Origin: Siphonodentalium dalli
Lineage: Eukaryota > Mollusca > Scaphopoda > Gadilida > Siphonodentaliidae
Reading direction: 5' to 3'
Assembly (NCBI GenBank): GCA_032622095.1
Contig: CP136063.1
Span: forward strand, 215,095,982-215,159,981
DNA length: 64,000 nucleotides
Position 1 is the stretch's first letter, and each line of letters opens with the position of its first letter. Positions 46,768 through 56,604 of this stretch are shown here, one piece after another. The notes beneath the pieces are model-generated. The model did no database searches, was not told the origin of the DNA, and saw only the letters and a program-made list of their open reading frames with translations. The translations under genes and the position numbers were made by a program.

Positions 46768-46994
46768 AACTACAACTGTAGCTTCTAAGATATACATATG
46801 ACGATTTGCCTTTCTGTAATTGTCCGCAATTTTATAGGCAAGGATATAATAAATGTCCTTATTGTAGTAAATGTAGATGTGAACTCACATTTCATAGTCA
46901 TTTTTGTACAGTCCCATTTGAACACCAAGTCCTTCGGAATAAAGACCCCAGCCCTAAAATATACCAAAATATATGTGTTAATGATATCTAGTAC
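46768..46994 (+). other. small Cys-rich reading frame, unassigned
   Basis: The + strand frame reads LPFCNCPQFYRQGYNKCPYC, then SKCRCELTFHSHFC. The spacing of Cys and His (CxC, CPYCxKCxC, HxHFC) looks like a small zinc-binding or secreted Cys-rich peptide. There is no in-frame ATG before it. A possible acceptor (CAACTGTAG) precedes it, but no partner exons are seen. Lies antisense inside the DUF885 intron. Confidence 0.25.
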
Positions 46995-47149
46995 AGCGGT
47001 TGCCATACTCATCTTATAAACCAGCATTCCAGTTGAAATTATCTGATGGACATATGTTATGTGACTACTATGTGCTCATTTTACTACTTCAAACTTATAT
47101 TTTACTCGATGCAAAGACCAGCTGAATAAAAGTTGAGCCAATCAGTATA

Positions 47150-47366
47150 TAGGTAATGCTCTAAATAATCGACTCCTTAACCACAGCAGAATTATGGATA
47201 ACTTTTCAGGATTTAGTCAGAAATATGGCTTGTTGCCATTCATCAGAAAATTCTCAGTGAGAGCTTTCCGATGAATGGCAACAAGCCATATTTCCGACTA
47301 AATCCTGAAAAGTTACCCATAATTCTGATGTGGTTAAGGAGTCAATTATTTATGGCATTACTGTAG
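47150..47366. mobile_element. B-type foldback MITE
   Basis: TATAGGTAATGCTCTAAATA to TTATTTATGGCATTACTGTA, complete arms. Confidence 0.8.
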
Positions 47367-47866
47367 GTTTAATTTCAAAGATAAATAATTTCATGTCAGA
47401 TCAGATGGGGATGGTAATTTATTGAAGGAATCCAGCCACAAAATGGATTAGACTAGTTCAAGCCTTGAAATAATTTCATGACGGCTCATTACATATTCAA
47501 CCTGTTAATTTCATACATTCCGCCTGTCAACAAAATGCCACATTAAATATCGAATGTGCTAGAAAGTATCATCATTCGATCTTCAAAGAAAATTAACTCA
47601 TTCCAGTACAAAACTGAGTCATTGGTCAATTCAATTTCCATAAGCATAATAAATGTTGTACATTCCCATTCTCGTATGGCTTCAGATCCATAAATTAATC
47701 ATAAGTGTTTCCATACATTGCTGGTTGCTTTTGGAATTTCCGTGATAAATCGTCAACTAAATTAGGGTCTGTCACAATGGCAGGTACAAACATTTCAGCC
47801 TCTCATTAAAATTTCTCAACCTGTAAGTGACCATGACAGGCCAGATATTTTAAGATTTGGACTAGT

Positions 47867-48314
47867 CAAGCCTGCTAATAGTGTGTCTGTCATTTGCAGA
47901 ATGAGGTCCTTATAGGGTGAATTTAGTGATGCTATCCGACACAGTGGGTTATCATCACCAAATTCACCCCCTGGGGACCTCATTCTGATTAGGTCTCATC
48001 TTCTGGGACATATCTATAGTCTCAAATTAACATCGTTTTTAGTTACTTTTTCCCTTCTGGGAAGTTTCTATATCCCCTAATTTGCAGAAGACAAAATGCA
48101 TAATCGAGGTGACTAACTTGAATGGGTGAACACCACCAACTTCAACTGGGGAAATTCAATCTGACCCTGTCTCCAAAGCATTTGAGGCCTTAGCAGAATG
48201 AGGTTCCCAGAGGATGAATTTGGTGATGCTAGCCCACTGTGCGGGATAGCATCAGTAAATTCACCCTCTGGGGACCTCATTCTGTGAATGACAGACACAC
48301 TATTTGCAGGCTTG
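47867..48314. mobile_element. E-type long foldback element
   Basis: CAAGCCTGCTAATAGTGTG to CACACTATTTGCAGGCTTG; ends 27 bases from the DUF885 exon's donor. Confidence 0.8.
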
Positions 48315-48341
48315 ATACTTATCACAACTGTGAGGACATAC

Positions 48342-48446
48342 CTCTGCATAAGCAGTATACCCTGGAAATGAGGCAGGGGCTGCCAGATTGCTGTAATCTG
48401 TCTCCTTCCTGAATTTGGGTATCTTAATCACCTTCTCATAATTGCC
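48342..48446 (-). CDS. DUF885 exon, PGYTAYAE region
   Basis: Acceptor ATATTTCACAG|GGCAAT; donor GCAGAG|GTATGT. 105 bases, 35 codons, phase 0 at both sides. It encodes GNYEKVIKIPKFRK and ends PASFPGYTAYAE, after which the family continues GWALYAE. The terminal Glu is the likely E of the EGWA motif and so a candidate metal ligand. Confidence 0.9.
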
Positions 48447-48543
48447 CTGTGAAATATTGCTTATTGATAACATGGGTACATGTACTCACATCTTCAAAAC
48501 AATCTGTATCTGTATCTTTTCCCAGTGCGGGAGCCTTTCAACT

Positions 48544-48742
48544 GTACAGTAATGCCCAAAGTAATCGACCTCTTAACCACAGCAAAATTATGGTTAAATT
48601 TTCAGGATTTAGTCGGAAATATGGCTTGTTGCCATTCATCGGAAACAATGAATGGCAACAAGCCATATTTCCTACTAAATCCTGAAAAGTTACCCATAAT
48701 TATGCTGTGGTTAAGAAGTTGATTAATTAGAGCATTACTGTA
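48544..48742. mobile_element. B-type foldback MITE, short fold
   Basis: TACAGTAATGCCCAAAGTAA to TTAATTAGAGCATTACTGTA; fold near ATCGGAAACAATGAAT, so the inner arm ends differ from other copies. Confidence 0.75.
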
Positions 48743-48963
48743 TGTTGCGCGATAATTATTGAAATGTCAATCGACCAGAAACTGATTATTTTCAATTAAC
48801 ACACTCGCTTGAAAATATAATTGATTTGTTTAATACTTTCTTTACATTGACAAGTACATGTACTTCCTTTAGGAAATGTGCTGATAATAAAAACAATAAA
48901 AGGCCACTGATCAAAATGACCCCCAAGTTTGGTGATTGGTCAACTGCCAATTGGGTCACCCGG

Positions 48964-49352
48964 TTAACCCTTTACCCAACAGAAGGGCCCTGTGCCAATG
49001 CATTCTCTTATATATGCGAGTCGACCATAGGTCGCCTCGCATATATAAGAGAATGCATTGGCTTAACACATTAAAAATTATAAAATTGTTAAAGAATGTA
49101 AGAAAAAATGGTAAAAAAAGATTTTTTTTAGGCCAATGCATTCTCTTATATATGCGAGGCGACCTATGGTCGACTCGCATATATAAGAGAATGCATTGGC
49201 ACAGGGCTAACTGTAACTATCACAATGTGGTCAAGGAGCCGGTTCCAATGATATCCATATTTGTATGGTTCTATTGAGACAGACCGAAGATATTTTAGGC
49301 TGTTGAAGCTTTATTTGGCCGGTTCTGGCCGGTTTGTTGGGTAAAGGGTTAA
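48964..49352 (-). mobile_element. A1-type TTAA MITE, complete
   Basis: TTAACCCTTTACCCAACAGA to TTGTTGGGTAAAGGGTTAA, reverse orientation to the other A1 copies, two opposed hairpins. Confidence 0.85.
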
Positions 49353-49656
49353 CATCCCAATAATGCAAAGTGTGTATCACGAACATGAAGTTACAAACTA
49401 TTGACCTAATCTGAACTAATCGCTAAACGCGGTCAGCAGAATAATTGGTTGTGCTTTTGAAAGTTCAGCCGAATTGCATCTGAAGCCAATTATTTATATC
49501 GATCACATTATCATAGCTAAGATTTGGAAATCATATAGTGGGCTGACTTAATCTGCTGCATGGGCTAGTCCCAAATTATCGGCAGATTTCGTGAAAATAA
49601 ATAAGAATACACTCAGCTTTTATGGGAATACATCACCAAAAAGCTATATAAATAAC

Positions 49657-49801
49657 AAAAATGAATGTAGTGGGTGTGTGTGGTGGATACGGTGCTGTAG
49701 TCATTGGGGGGGGGACATTTAGGCGGTTTACACAATGTGCCCCAATAACCACAGTACCATATCCCCCAATAACACTCACGCCCACTACATACATTTTGTT
49801 A
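49657..49801. mobile_element. small hairpin MITE
   Basis: AAAATGAATGTAGTGGGTGT at the left and GCCCACTACATACATTTT at the right; a G run of nine lies near 49707. Confidence 0.6.
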
Positions 49802-50085
49802 ATTACACAGCTGCATATTCTTTTCATGATTTACATAAATGTTAGATTATAATTCATCATTTTGACTGCAAGATAGCACTCTTTCCGATAAATGTAGCAT
49901 TTTTGTACTGATTTGTATAACAAAGTTGATTAAAATTGACGAAAAATCCCGCCACTGGATCTGGGCTTAAAGTCTGCTATAGAACAATGAGGCAACCATA
50001 CTTTGAGTAAACCAGTATCATCCCTACCGATTTCACAAGGTGGTTTACATTGAATGAAACTTGGTCTACATATCGCGATACTCAC

Positions 50086-50149
50086 AGCCTGAAGATGGTG
50101 TCCTGGTACAGCCTCGTGTATAGCGATTGCAGCCATTTCCATGGTTGGT
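50086..50149 (-). CDS. DUF885 catalytic exon, HEAVPGHH
   Basis: Acceptor GTGCTTTTTGACAG|ACCAACC; donor CAGGCT|GTGAGT. 64 bases: one base completing a Val codon, then 21 codons PTMEMAAIAIHEAVPGHHLQ plus Ala. HExxxGHH is the metal-binding signature of the family and is intact, so loss of catalysis is not indicated here. Phase matches both neighbours. Confidence 0.9.
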
Positions 50150-50221
50150 CTGTCAAAAAGCACAGGAGGTTGGAAGACAATGGTGGATTCATACGTGCAC
50201 ATGATATACAAATTAAACGCT

Positions 50222-50690
50222 TAACCATTTCTGTACCAAAGGGAGTCTCATAACAGTTATAAAAGTATACTTATATCGCAATCGTCTATTATGAGCCCCC
50301 CACCCCCTTTTTCGTACGCCGTATTCCATGCCCTGTTATGAGGTACGCCGTATTCCGGCCCCTCTGTTAGGAGGTATTCGGTATTCCAAAAATACCGGTA
50401 TTCGTACGCCGACCTTCAAAAAAATTAAGTTTTCATATATTTTTATGTATTCCATATGGCTGTTAACAGGTATTCCGTATTCCACCCTCTGTGTTAAGTG
50501 GTATTCCGTATTCCATGGGGGGTGAGGGTGGGGGCCTCTATTATTCTTTTGGTGGTATGATCAGGAAATATAAGCAGATGACAGACAAGACGAACAAATA
50601 TCTTTCCGCACAGATACATTGCATCTCTGCATTCGGTAATTGGTTCAGTTGTTCCTCTTTGTTACAAGTTTTGTAATGTTACACGTTTGA
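50222..50690. mobile_element. D-type MITE split by a small 8-bp-TSD element
   Basis: Left AACCATTTCTGTACCAAAGG and GTTATAAAAGTATAC; right CTATTATTCTTTTGGTGG and AGCAGATGACAGACAAGA. The right end is decayed. Confidence 0.55.
50293..50536. mobile_element. small element with GCCCCC ends, probable hAT
   Basis: Exact 8-bp duplication TCTATTAT at 50285-50292 and 50537-50544. Ends GAGCCCCCCACCCCC and GGGTGAGGGTGGGGGCC. The interior is made of GTATTCCGTATTCC and CGTACGCC repeats. Confidence 0.7.
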
Positions 50691-50873
50691 CACACAATTT
50701 CTGAATGGTTTGGCCATGTACATATAGGAGGAATGGTCACGTGAGACAGGTGACTGTTGTTGGCAATGACAACACACGTTACACGTGCGTGTGGCTGAAC
50801 CTGACGAATGCATTCATAGTGTATTCATGCGAAATAACATAAATGTCTGTAAAACAACTATCATCAACAAGTA

Positions 50874-52531
50874 CAGTAATGCTCTAAATAATCGACTCCT
50901 TAAGGGTTTTGTGGACCCAATTTTTCCAAAATTTCCCAAAATTTTATCGAGTCCAAATAAAGGATTCTGTTCATGTATATTAGTAATAATAGAAACCATG
51001 CCCATTGATGCAACATTTTGAGAGTATACTTCATGGTGGATTATGTTAGAAATAAAAAATGTGAACTTTATTGAGATTTAAAAAAAAATTATTTACAGGC
51101 AATGGTCCAATAAAAACAAAGTCCAAATCTAAGAATCAAATATGGGAATATGTACTGAACACTGTGATGAATGATGTATTACAAAATAAATATTATATTT
51201 CTTGAGTGTTCTTTGATACAATTACTTTGAACCGGTTGTTGACAAATGATATATACTTGCTTAAACGTTGGCTATGTGGGTGGTAGCACGCACGGGATAA
51301 CAGCTGGCCATTGTTACTGCTCTGGACTCTGTTGACAATAGAATGCTAATCCTCAATCATACCCCTACCAGATCACCATACTAATTCTAGTAAGTAGGTC
51401 ACCACTCACTCAGGGTGATCACTCATGTGGAAGTTTGACCCTGGTAAAAAGCCATTCGCACTAGACTGGACATCAGCCATGAAAGGTTGACCCATTAACT
51501 GCTGCCTCTCAGTCAACCATATTATGAAGTTAGTATCTCATTTGTCAACAACCGGTTCAAAGTAATTTTATCAAAGAACACTCAAGAAATATAATATTTT
51601 TTTTGTAATACATCATTCATCACAGTGTTCAGTACATATTCCCATATTTGATTCTTAGATTTGGACTTTGTTTTTCTTGGACCATTGCCTGTAAATAAAA
51701 AATTTTTAAATCTCAATAAAGTTCACATTTTGTTTTTCTAACATAATCCACCATGAAGTATACTCTCAAAATGCTGCATCAATGGGCATTGTTTCTATTA
51801 TTACTAATATACATGAACAGATTCCTTTATTTGGACTCTATAAAATTTTGGGAAATTTTGGAAAAATTGGGTCCACAATTATGGGTAATTTTTCAGGATT
51901 TAGTCGGAAATATGGCTTGTTGCCATTCATCGGAAAGCTCTTGGCGAGAAAAATTATATGTTTTATTGAAACATTCAGATTGTCTTTCACAACGCAAAAT
52001 CATGCTAGTAAAATATGTTACACATCGCCAAACTCCATACAGTGCCCTCTACATTATCACTGCGAAATATCTCAGTGTAGCGATGAGAGATAACTCTGGC
52101 TGGAGTTTGATACATCGCCTGACTAAATTTGATGGGGGTGCGTTCTATTGACCCGATATAAAATAGAGTATTGCACTTTTAGTAGAGTCGTCTTTCTTGG
52201 ACAAGCGCTGTTGGCGAATGTCAAGGGCAGACTGATGTGAATGGAGATTCCAGAGACCTAAATCGAAGATTCGAGATTGCATCGGCTTTAAAGAAACTGA
52301 GTTTATTGTTGTATAATATGCTGAACTCTGATTATTTTTTTACATAAAGTATATGAACATCGACGCATTATACGTGCTAGCATTCGCGATATCCCGGTCA
52401 TTGTGAAGTCACTGCTAAACTCATTTTACCGGTGACTGTACAAAATGTGCCCCCAATAATAGGTTTGCCCCCCTGCCCTTCAGTCCTTCCGGCGGCCCTG
52501 TAAGGAGTCGATTATTTAGAGCATTACTGTA
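50874..52531. mobile_element. B-type MITE broken by a long palindrome and other DNA
   Basis: Left end TACAGTAATGCTCTAAATAA at 50874; middle piece ATTATGGGTAATTTTTCAGG at about 51878-51942; right end TTATTTAGAGCATTACTGTA at 52531. The left and right ends carry the same CTCTAAATAA variant, so they belong to one element. Confidence 0.7.
50909..51878. mobile_element. foldback element with about 345-bp arms
   Basis: TTGTGGACCCAATTTTTCC at the left and its complement GGAAAAATTGGGTCCACAA (one base different) at the right; the arms match until CATTTGTCAACAACCGGTTC at about 51540. Spacer about 290 bp. No transposase; the arm ORFs (51753-52151) run into the B element. A short piece of the arm recurs at 62228-62275. 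Confidence 0.8.
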
Positions 52532-52667
52532 CATGAAAAAATTGTTTCTTATTTCATTATTAATAACTCTCCATACTCAAAACCATTGTTATGTATAAAC
52601 AGTGGAATTATCGATAAAGGTCCAGTTACTCCAATATGATACCATTTGTTTTAATAAATACTTGATG

Positions 52668-53311
52668 TTAAAGGGGTACTGTACCCCAATTTCAATAAAT
52701 TCCCGGTGACAATTGCGATCTAATATCAATATTATATTTTAAAATAACTTATTTGAGTCGACGATGTCTACTGAAAACGTTCCGATTATCAGGCTATCAT
52801 AAAAGTCAAATTGAATTATTTAATAAAAATGAATTTATGGCTGGAGTCATAAAATGGCGAATTATGCAATTACGAGTTACCGTTCTTAAAATCTCACCTG
52901 TTGCGTGTCTTTAATCGACGGCCGTTTACGACGAACATTATTGAGTTGCGAACAAAACATGTTACATGCAAAAGGAAGTCCCGCGCTATAACCGATTCGG
53001 AAGAAAAAAAACAAGAAACCAGATTCATAAAGCGTCAAGTACTTTTATAGGGAGTGAGATTGTTCGATGGAACAGATTGCAAGCATCAATTGAACTTCCG
53101 GTTCATCCTGCAACCTGCGTCTTCTCCGGTGAAGGTCAAAAACATGGCGCGTAGTTTGAAATCATAATATTTTTATTTCTAAGATCAATATTTTCATCGC
53201 TAAATTAGGTTTATACGAAACTCATATAACACGAACATAATCTAACTTGAAAGTTATGTCAATGGGAGTAAATAATAAAATTGCCTATCTCTGTGTACAG
53301 TACCCCTTTAA
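52668..53311. mobile_element. I-type element, TTAAAGGGGTACTGTAC ends
   Basis: TTAAAGGGGTACTGTACCCC and TGTACAGTACCCCTTTAA with TTAA at both borders. 644 bp. The 62-residue frame at 52966 shows no domain. Confidence 0.7.
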
Positions 53312-53567
53312 ACATTGGGTCAAAGAATATAAAAAAATGTTCTGAAAATCATATTCAGACTAAAATATTTTAACTTACTGCGCGGTTAGCGATGTTTGTG
53401 ACAAATCACTAACAGTTTTGTTGACATAACAGTGGTTTCAACACGTGAATTTTTTTTACTGGAGAACATTCAATAATGAACATAAGAACAATGTTGATCT
53501 GTTTCTCCGTGTTCTTCACAGTGGTGATGTTTTTACAGACTTTTTTATATATTTGTTGCACATTTAC
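53312..53567. other. no gene seen
   Basis: AT-rich intron sequence. Confidence 0.4.
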
Positions 53568-54020
53568 TAGATCATGCCATGAATCTTTTATGCTCTGGCT
53601 AACGAGAGATCATATTCCACCAGTATAAAACCTGGGAACTTTTTGAAATTTTGACAGGGAACCTTGTAAAGTCAAAAAATAATACAGGGAATATATTTCT
53701 TATGTATTATCTGTTCCTTAATAATGTAATTCACTGTAAGTGAAGGTCTCAACTAAAAATTTAGCTTTTCATCACTTACAATTATGGAATTTCTCCTGAG
53801 TAATTAATTCAATGTTTATTGCGTTATCGGCTCAGAAAAGCATGCAATTTCGAGTTGGGACCTTCAACTACAGCAAAGTACATTATTAAGGAACAGAAAA
53901 TAACTAAGATATGTATTCCCCTGGTTCCCTGTCAAAACTTCAAAAAGTTCCAAGGTTTTGTAACAGTGGAATATGATCTCTACGGGCGTTAACCAGAGTA
54001 GAGATTCATGGCATGATCTA
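53568..54020. mobile_element. foldback MITE with about 190-bp arms
   Basis: TAGATCATGCCATGAATCT to AGATTCATGGCATGATCTA; arms include TATTCCACCAGTATAAAACC / GGTTTTGTAACAGTGGAATA and TTAATAATGTAATTCACTG / its diverged complement. An end fragment recurs at about 63160-63185. Confidence 0.75.
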
Positions 54021-54052
54021 CACATTTACCTACTGGGTGTGCCTTGGTCCCT

Positions 54053-54270
54053 TTAACCTTTTCTTTACTAAATAGATTCTCCCATCACTTATACATTGTA
54101 TACAAGTATACATTGGAATGTTCTATTATTCATTTGGAGGGATGTTCAGGTAATTAATGCAGATGCTAGACTGATGAAAAGATGATACAAGTGCAGAAGG
54201 TTTCATATTCTGTGGTGGGAAAAGTTCAGATAATAAGTTAAAAAAAAAAAAAATTGAACTAACGGGTTAA
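54053..54270. mobile_element. D-type TTAA MITE
   Basis: TTAACCTTTTCTTTACTAAA to GAACTAACGGGTTAA with a poly-A run near the right end; 78 bases from the exon. Confidence 0.65.
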
Positions 54271-54348
54271 GACTAGCCTTTCAAAGAAGCACAAGCGACA
54301 CGATGCTGTCTTTTGAAATTGATGCTTCGATCATAATGATATACGTAC

Positions 54349-54456
54349 ACGTCTCTTGGTCGGAGAACATTGGCAAGGAAAATGCCAGGTCTGCTGCCGT
54401 CTTCAGTGCCAGCTGAGTATCGGCCAATAGGACCAGGGCTCACCGATGCTTCAACT
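54349..54456 (-). CDS. DUF885 exon, GSRPGIFLANV region
   Basis: Acceptor CTGCTACTCAG|AGTTGAAG; donor GAGACGT|GTACGT. 108 bases: one base, 35 codons, two bases. It encodes VEASVSPGPIGRYSAGTEDG, then SRPGIFLANVLRPRD, the strand just before the HEAVPGHH exon in the family. Another donor six bases downstream (GTGTAC|GTATAT) would not keep phase. Confidence 0.85.
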
Positions 54457-54689
54457 CTGAGTAGCAGAAAAGCACAGAACGAATTAAACATGAGATCAGG
54501 AACATTTTAGCCAAAATGTTGTGCACAAATATATATGTACTGCTCTTTTATGACTCCAATTAAAACAAATATTAGGCATGGCCACCGACATTATTATACA
54601 AATATATTAACAGTCAAAGTTGGGGAGGGGGTTGGTCGGGGTGGGGTGGTGGTGTGCCCGAACTCCGATGCACGTTACTTGATTGAACA

Positions 54690-55325
54690 ATTTAAAGGCC
54701 CATTTAATTTTCGAATCACCGATTATTTGTTTACAGTGCCGTGATATACGATTTTAATAACAATCTATGACATAAAATATGATTAAAATACTATAATACA
54801 TCATCATTTGGAACGTCTGTGTCTCAGTAGGTGCCCATAGAGTAATAGAAAATAGCTGATATAATAATTTCCCCCGTTTTGCTCCCAGAATGCAACTGAA
54901 TTCAAACTAAGATATAGAGTTATTCCCCTTCCATTGAAAATAATAGACTTTGCAGTACAGTCCAGATGTTGATGTTTATATGTACAATGAATAAGAATTA
55001 TTAACAAAGCATTGATATACGAATTAATAGTATTGTACAGGAGCAGCATGACCTACTGGCCGTCTTCCTGCTGCCCCTGAATAATAATACAATAAGAAAA
55101 TATGATGGCGTATGTAGTTTCGTATGTAGTCCAGATGAAACTTAGCACAGAAAACACGTTGGTACCTCAACAAAAACAACATGTTCACAATTTATTACAC
55201 CAGATAAGTTGATAATGCAATGTTTTGGAGCTTCCTCTTTCAATGGTATATAATATGGCATATATTTTGTATGATGTGATCTGGGTGTTTTGAAAATTAA
55301 GTGACCTTTAAAGGTTTTTTTTTTA
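54690..55325. repeat. G-type dispersed repeat
   Basis: TTTAAAGGCCCATTTAATTT at the left and AATTAAGTGACCTTTAAAGG at the right, with GAGCTTCCTCTTTCAATGGT inside. The same block order as at 33832. Confidence 0.5.
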
Positions 55326-55486
55326 GATTTGTTTGGGTTGAATTTGTTTTGGGTATGCTTAAGCATGCTATAGCGAATTTAAAAACAAACTGGATAAAAC
55401 ATTAGGGGCATGTTATAACTCAAAACTATCACCAAGTAATCATAGTAATAATTTTGATGCCCATGAAAAACGTAAGATTCCCTGGC

Positions 55487-55675
55487 ACTGAACCTACAAA
55501 ATAAGTCTGGCACTGAAAGAGTTAAAGAATATAAGAAAAAATTATTAAAATGGTAAAAAATAACAAATGATGAAAAATTGTTAGGCCAATGCATTCTCTT
55601 ATATATGCGAGGCGACCTATGGTCGACAGGGTATAGGGGTTGATACAAAAATAGGACTTGGCACTGAAAGGATTA
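55487..55675. mobile_element. C-type MITE, decayed
   Basis: CCTGGCACTGAACCTACAAA to TTGGCACTGAAAGGATTAA; the hairpin has lost its second arm (it breaks at GGTCGACAGGGTATA). Confidence 0.65.
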
Positions 55676-55693
55676 AACCATGAGAATATTTAC

Positions 55694-55785
55694 CTAATCG
55701 GGAGACCAGGGTAATCCTTGAATAACATTGGTAACTTCGCTGTAGCTTCCTTTATCAGATCCTCATAAATCTTAAGTATTTCCTC
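55694..55785 (-). CDS. DUF885 exon, EEILKIYEDL region
   Basis: Acceptor TTCATATTTCAG|GAGGAAA; donor CGATTAG|GTAAAT. 92 bases: 30 codons and two bases. It encodes EEILKIYEDLIKEATAKLPM and LFKDYPGLPI; DUF885 members have this helix and the LPxLF..LP turn directly before the VEASV-like strand of the next exon. Confidence 0.85.
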
Positions 55786-56392
55786 CTGAAATATGAATGA
55801 GTCTAATTCAAAATCAAGCCACGTACACACACACACACAAGAGGGATGACTGCATGCCTCAATGTTACTATACAGAATCTGTATTACAGATACGTACGTA
55901 ACGTACCCCACCCCACCACAACAGTGGACCTGGTCTACAAAAAGACCATAAAGCCATTTTTAAAATGTTGACCGGCGATGGTCAAGAAAGTTTTTTGAGA
56001 AACTTAGAAGATGTTGTATCTCTTCCGGGCCACACTTACAACAACAACATAATTTTTATAAAAACCCGATTTCAAGACTACAAATATCTTTTTGTGTTAA
56101 TAAAATGCAGACAAATCTGAAGATTGTGTATATTAATTATTTATCTATCAAGGCATACTAAAGTGGCTTACTCCTGTAAAATATCTTAATTGAAAGGTCA
56201 TTTTGCCATGATGGAGAGTGCTAACAAAAAGGGGTTCCCCCTCTTACTATGCTGCTGCCAAATGTGCATGAGATTTCTGCTAACAACAGTCCGTGAAACT
56301 CTCCTGAAAGGTGGCTTAAGGTGCATATATTACAATGTGTAATATACAAAATAAAATCAATATTAATTGATAGAAGGCATCATAGTACTCAC

Positions 56393-56479
56393 AGATGAAT
56401 TTATTTTCAAACTCTCATCTGCTTTCGCTTTCTGATAAAATTCTGTAATGGTACCATTGTGGCCCAAATTTTCCATCAA
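56393..56479 (-). CDS. DUF885 exon, LGHNGTITEF region
   Basis: Acceptor AACCATTTCAG|TTGATGG; donor TCATCT|GTGAGT. 87 bases, 29 codons, phase 0 at both sides. It encodes LMENLGHNGTITEFYQKAKA and DESLKINSS, matching the LGY.G(S/T)..EF pattern of the family. Confidence 0.85.
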
Positions 56480-56604
56480 CTGAAATGGTTAAATAATACA
56501 TTTACAATACCACATCAACAATAAACATCCAATGCGCTCTTGATTCAGATCACTGTTTAGATCGCCATAGAAACGTACACAAATAATGTAAGTGTATACC
56601 CCCA

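Larger units (their letters stand above)
44126..48341 (-). other. DUF885 intron region; expected GWALYAE exon not found
   Basis: The preceding exon ends in phase 0 and the following one needs phase 2, so at least one short exon of about 68-74 bases is required here. I read 44126-48341 on the gene strand and found no GWALY-like sequence between splice sites. It holds a 1.7-kb element, two B copies and an E copy. 47367-47866 and 46436-46767 show nothing I can support. Confidence 0.6.
48447..50085 (-). other. DUF885 intron with MITEs
   Basis: Donor CAGGCT|GTGAGT. It contains a B copy, an A1 copy and a hairpin MITE. 49353-49656 and 49802-50085 are otherwise empty. Confidence 0.7.

Noticed and set aside
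48936-49277. Recurrent ORFs reading ...RSPRIYKRMHW... here and at many other places on both strands
   Set aside because: All come from the palindromic hairpin cassette of the TTAA elements; both strands give the same peptide.
52966-53154. 62-residue ORF with WNRLQASIELP
   Set aside because: Lies fully inside the I-type element; resemblance to retrotransposon C-terminal text is too weak.
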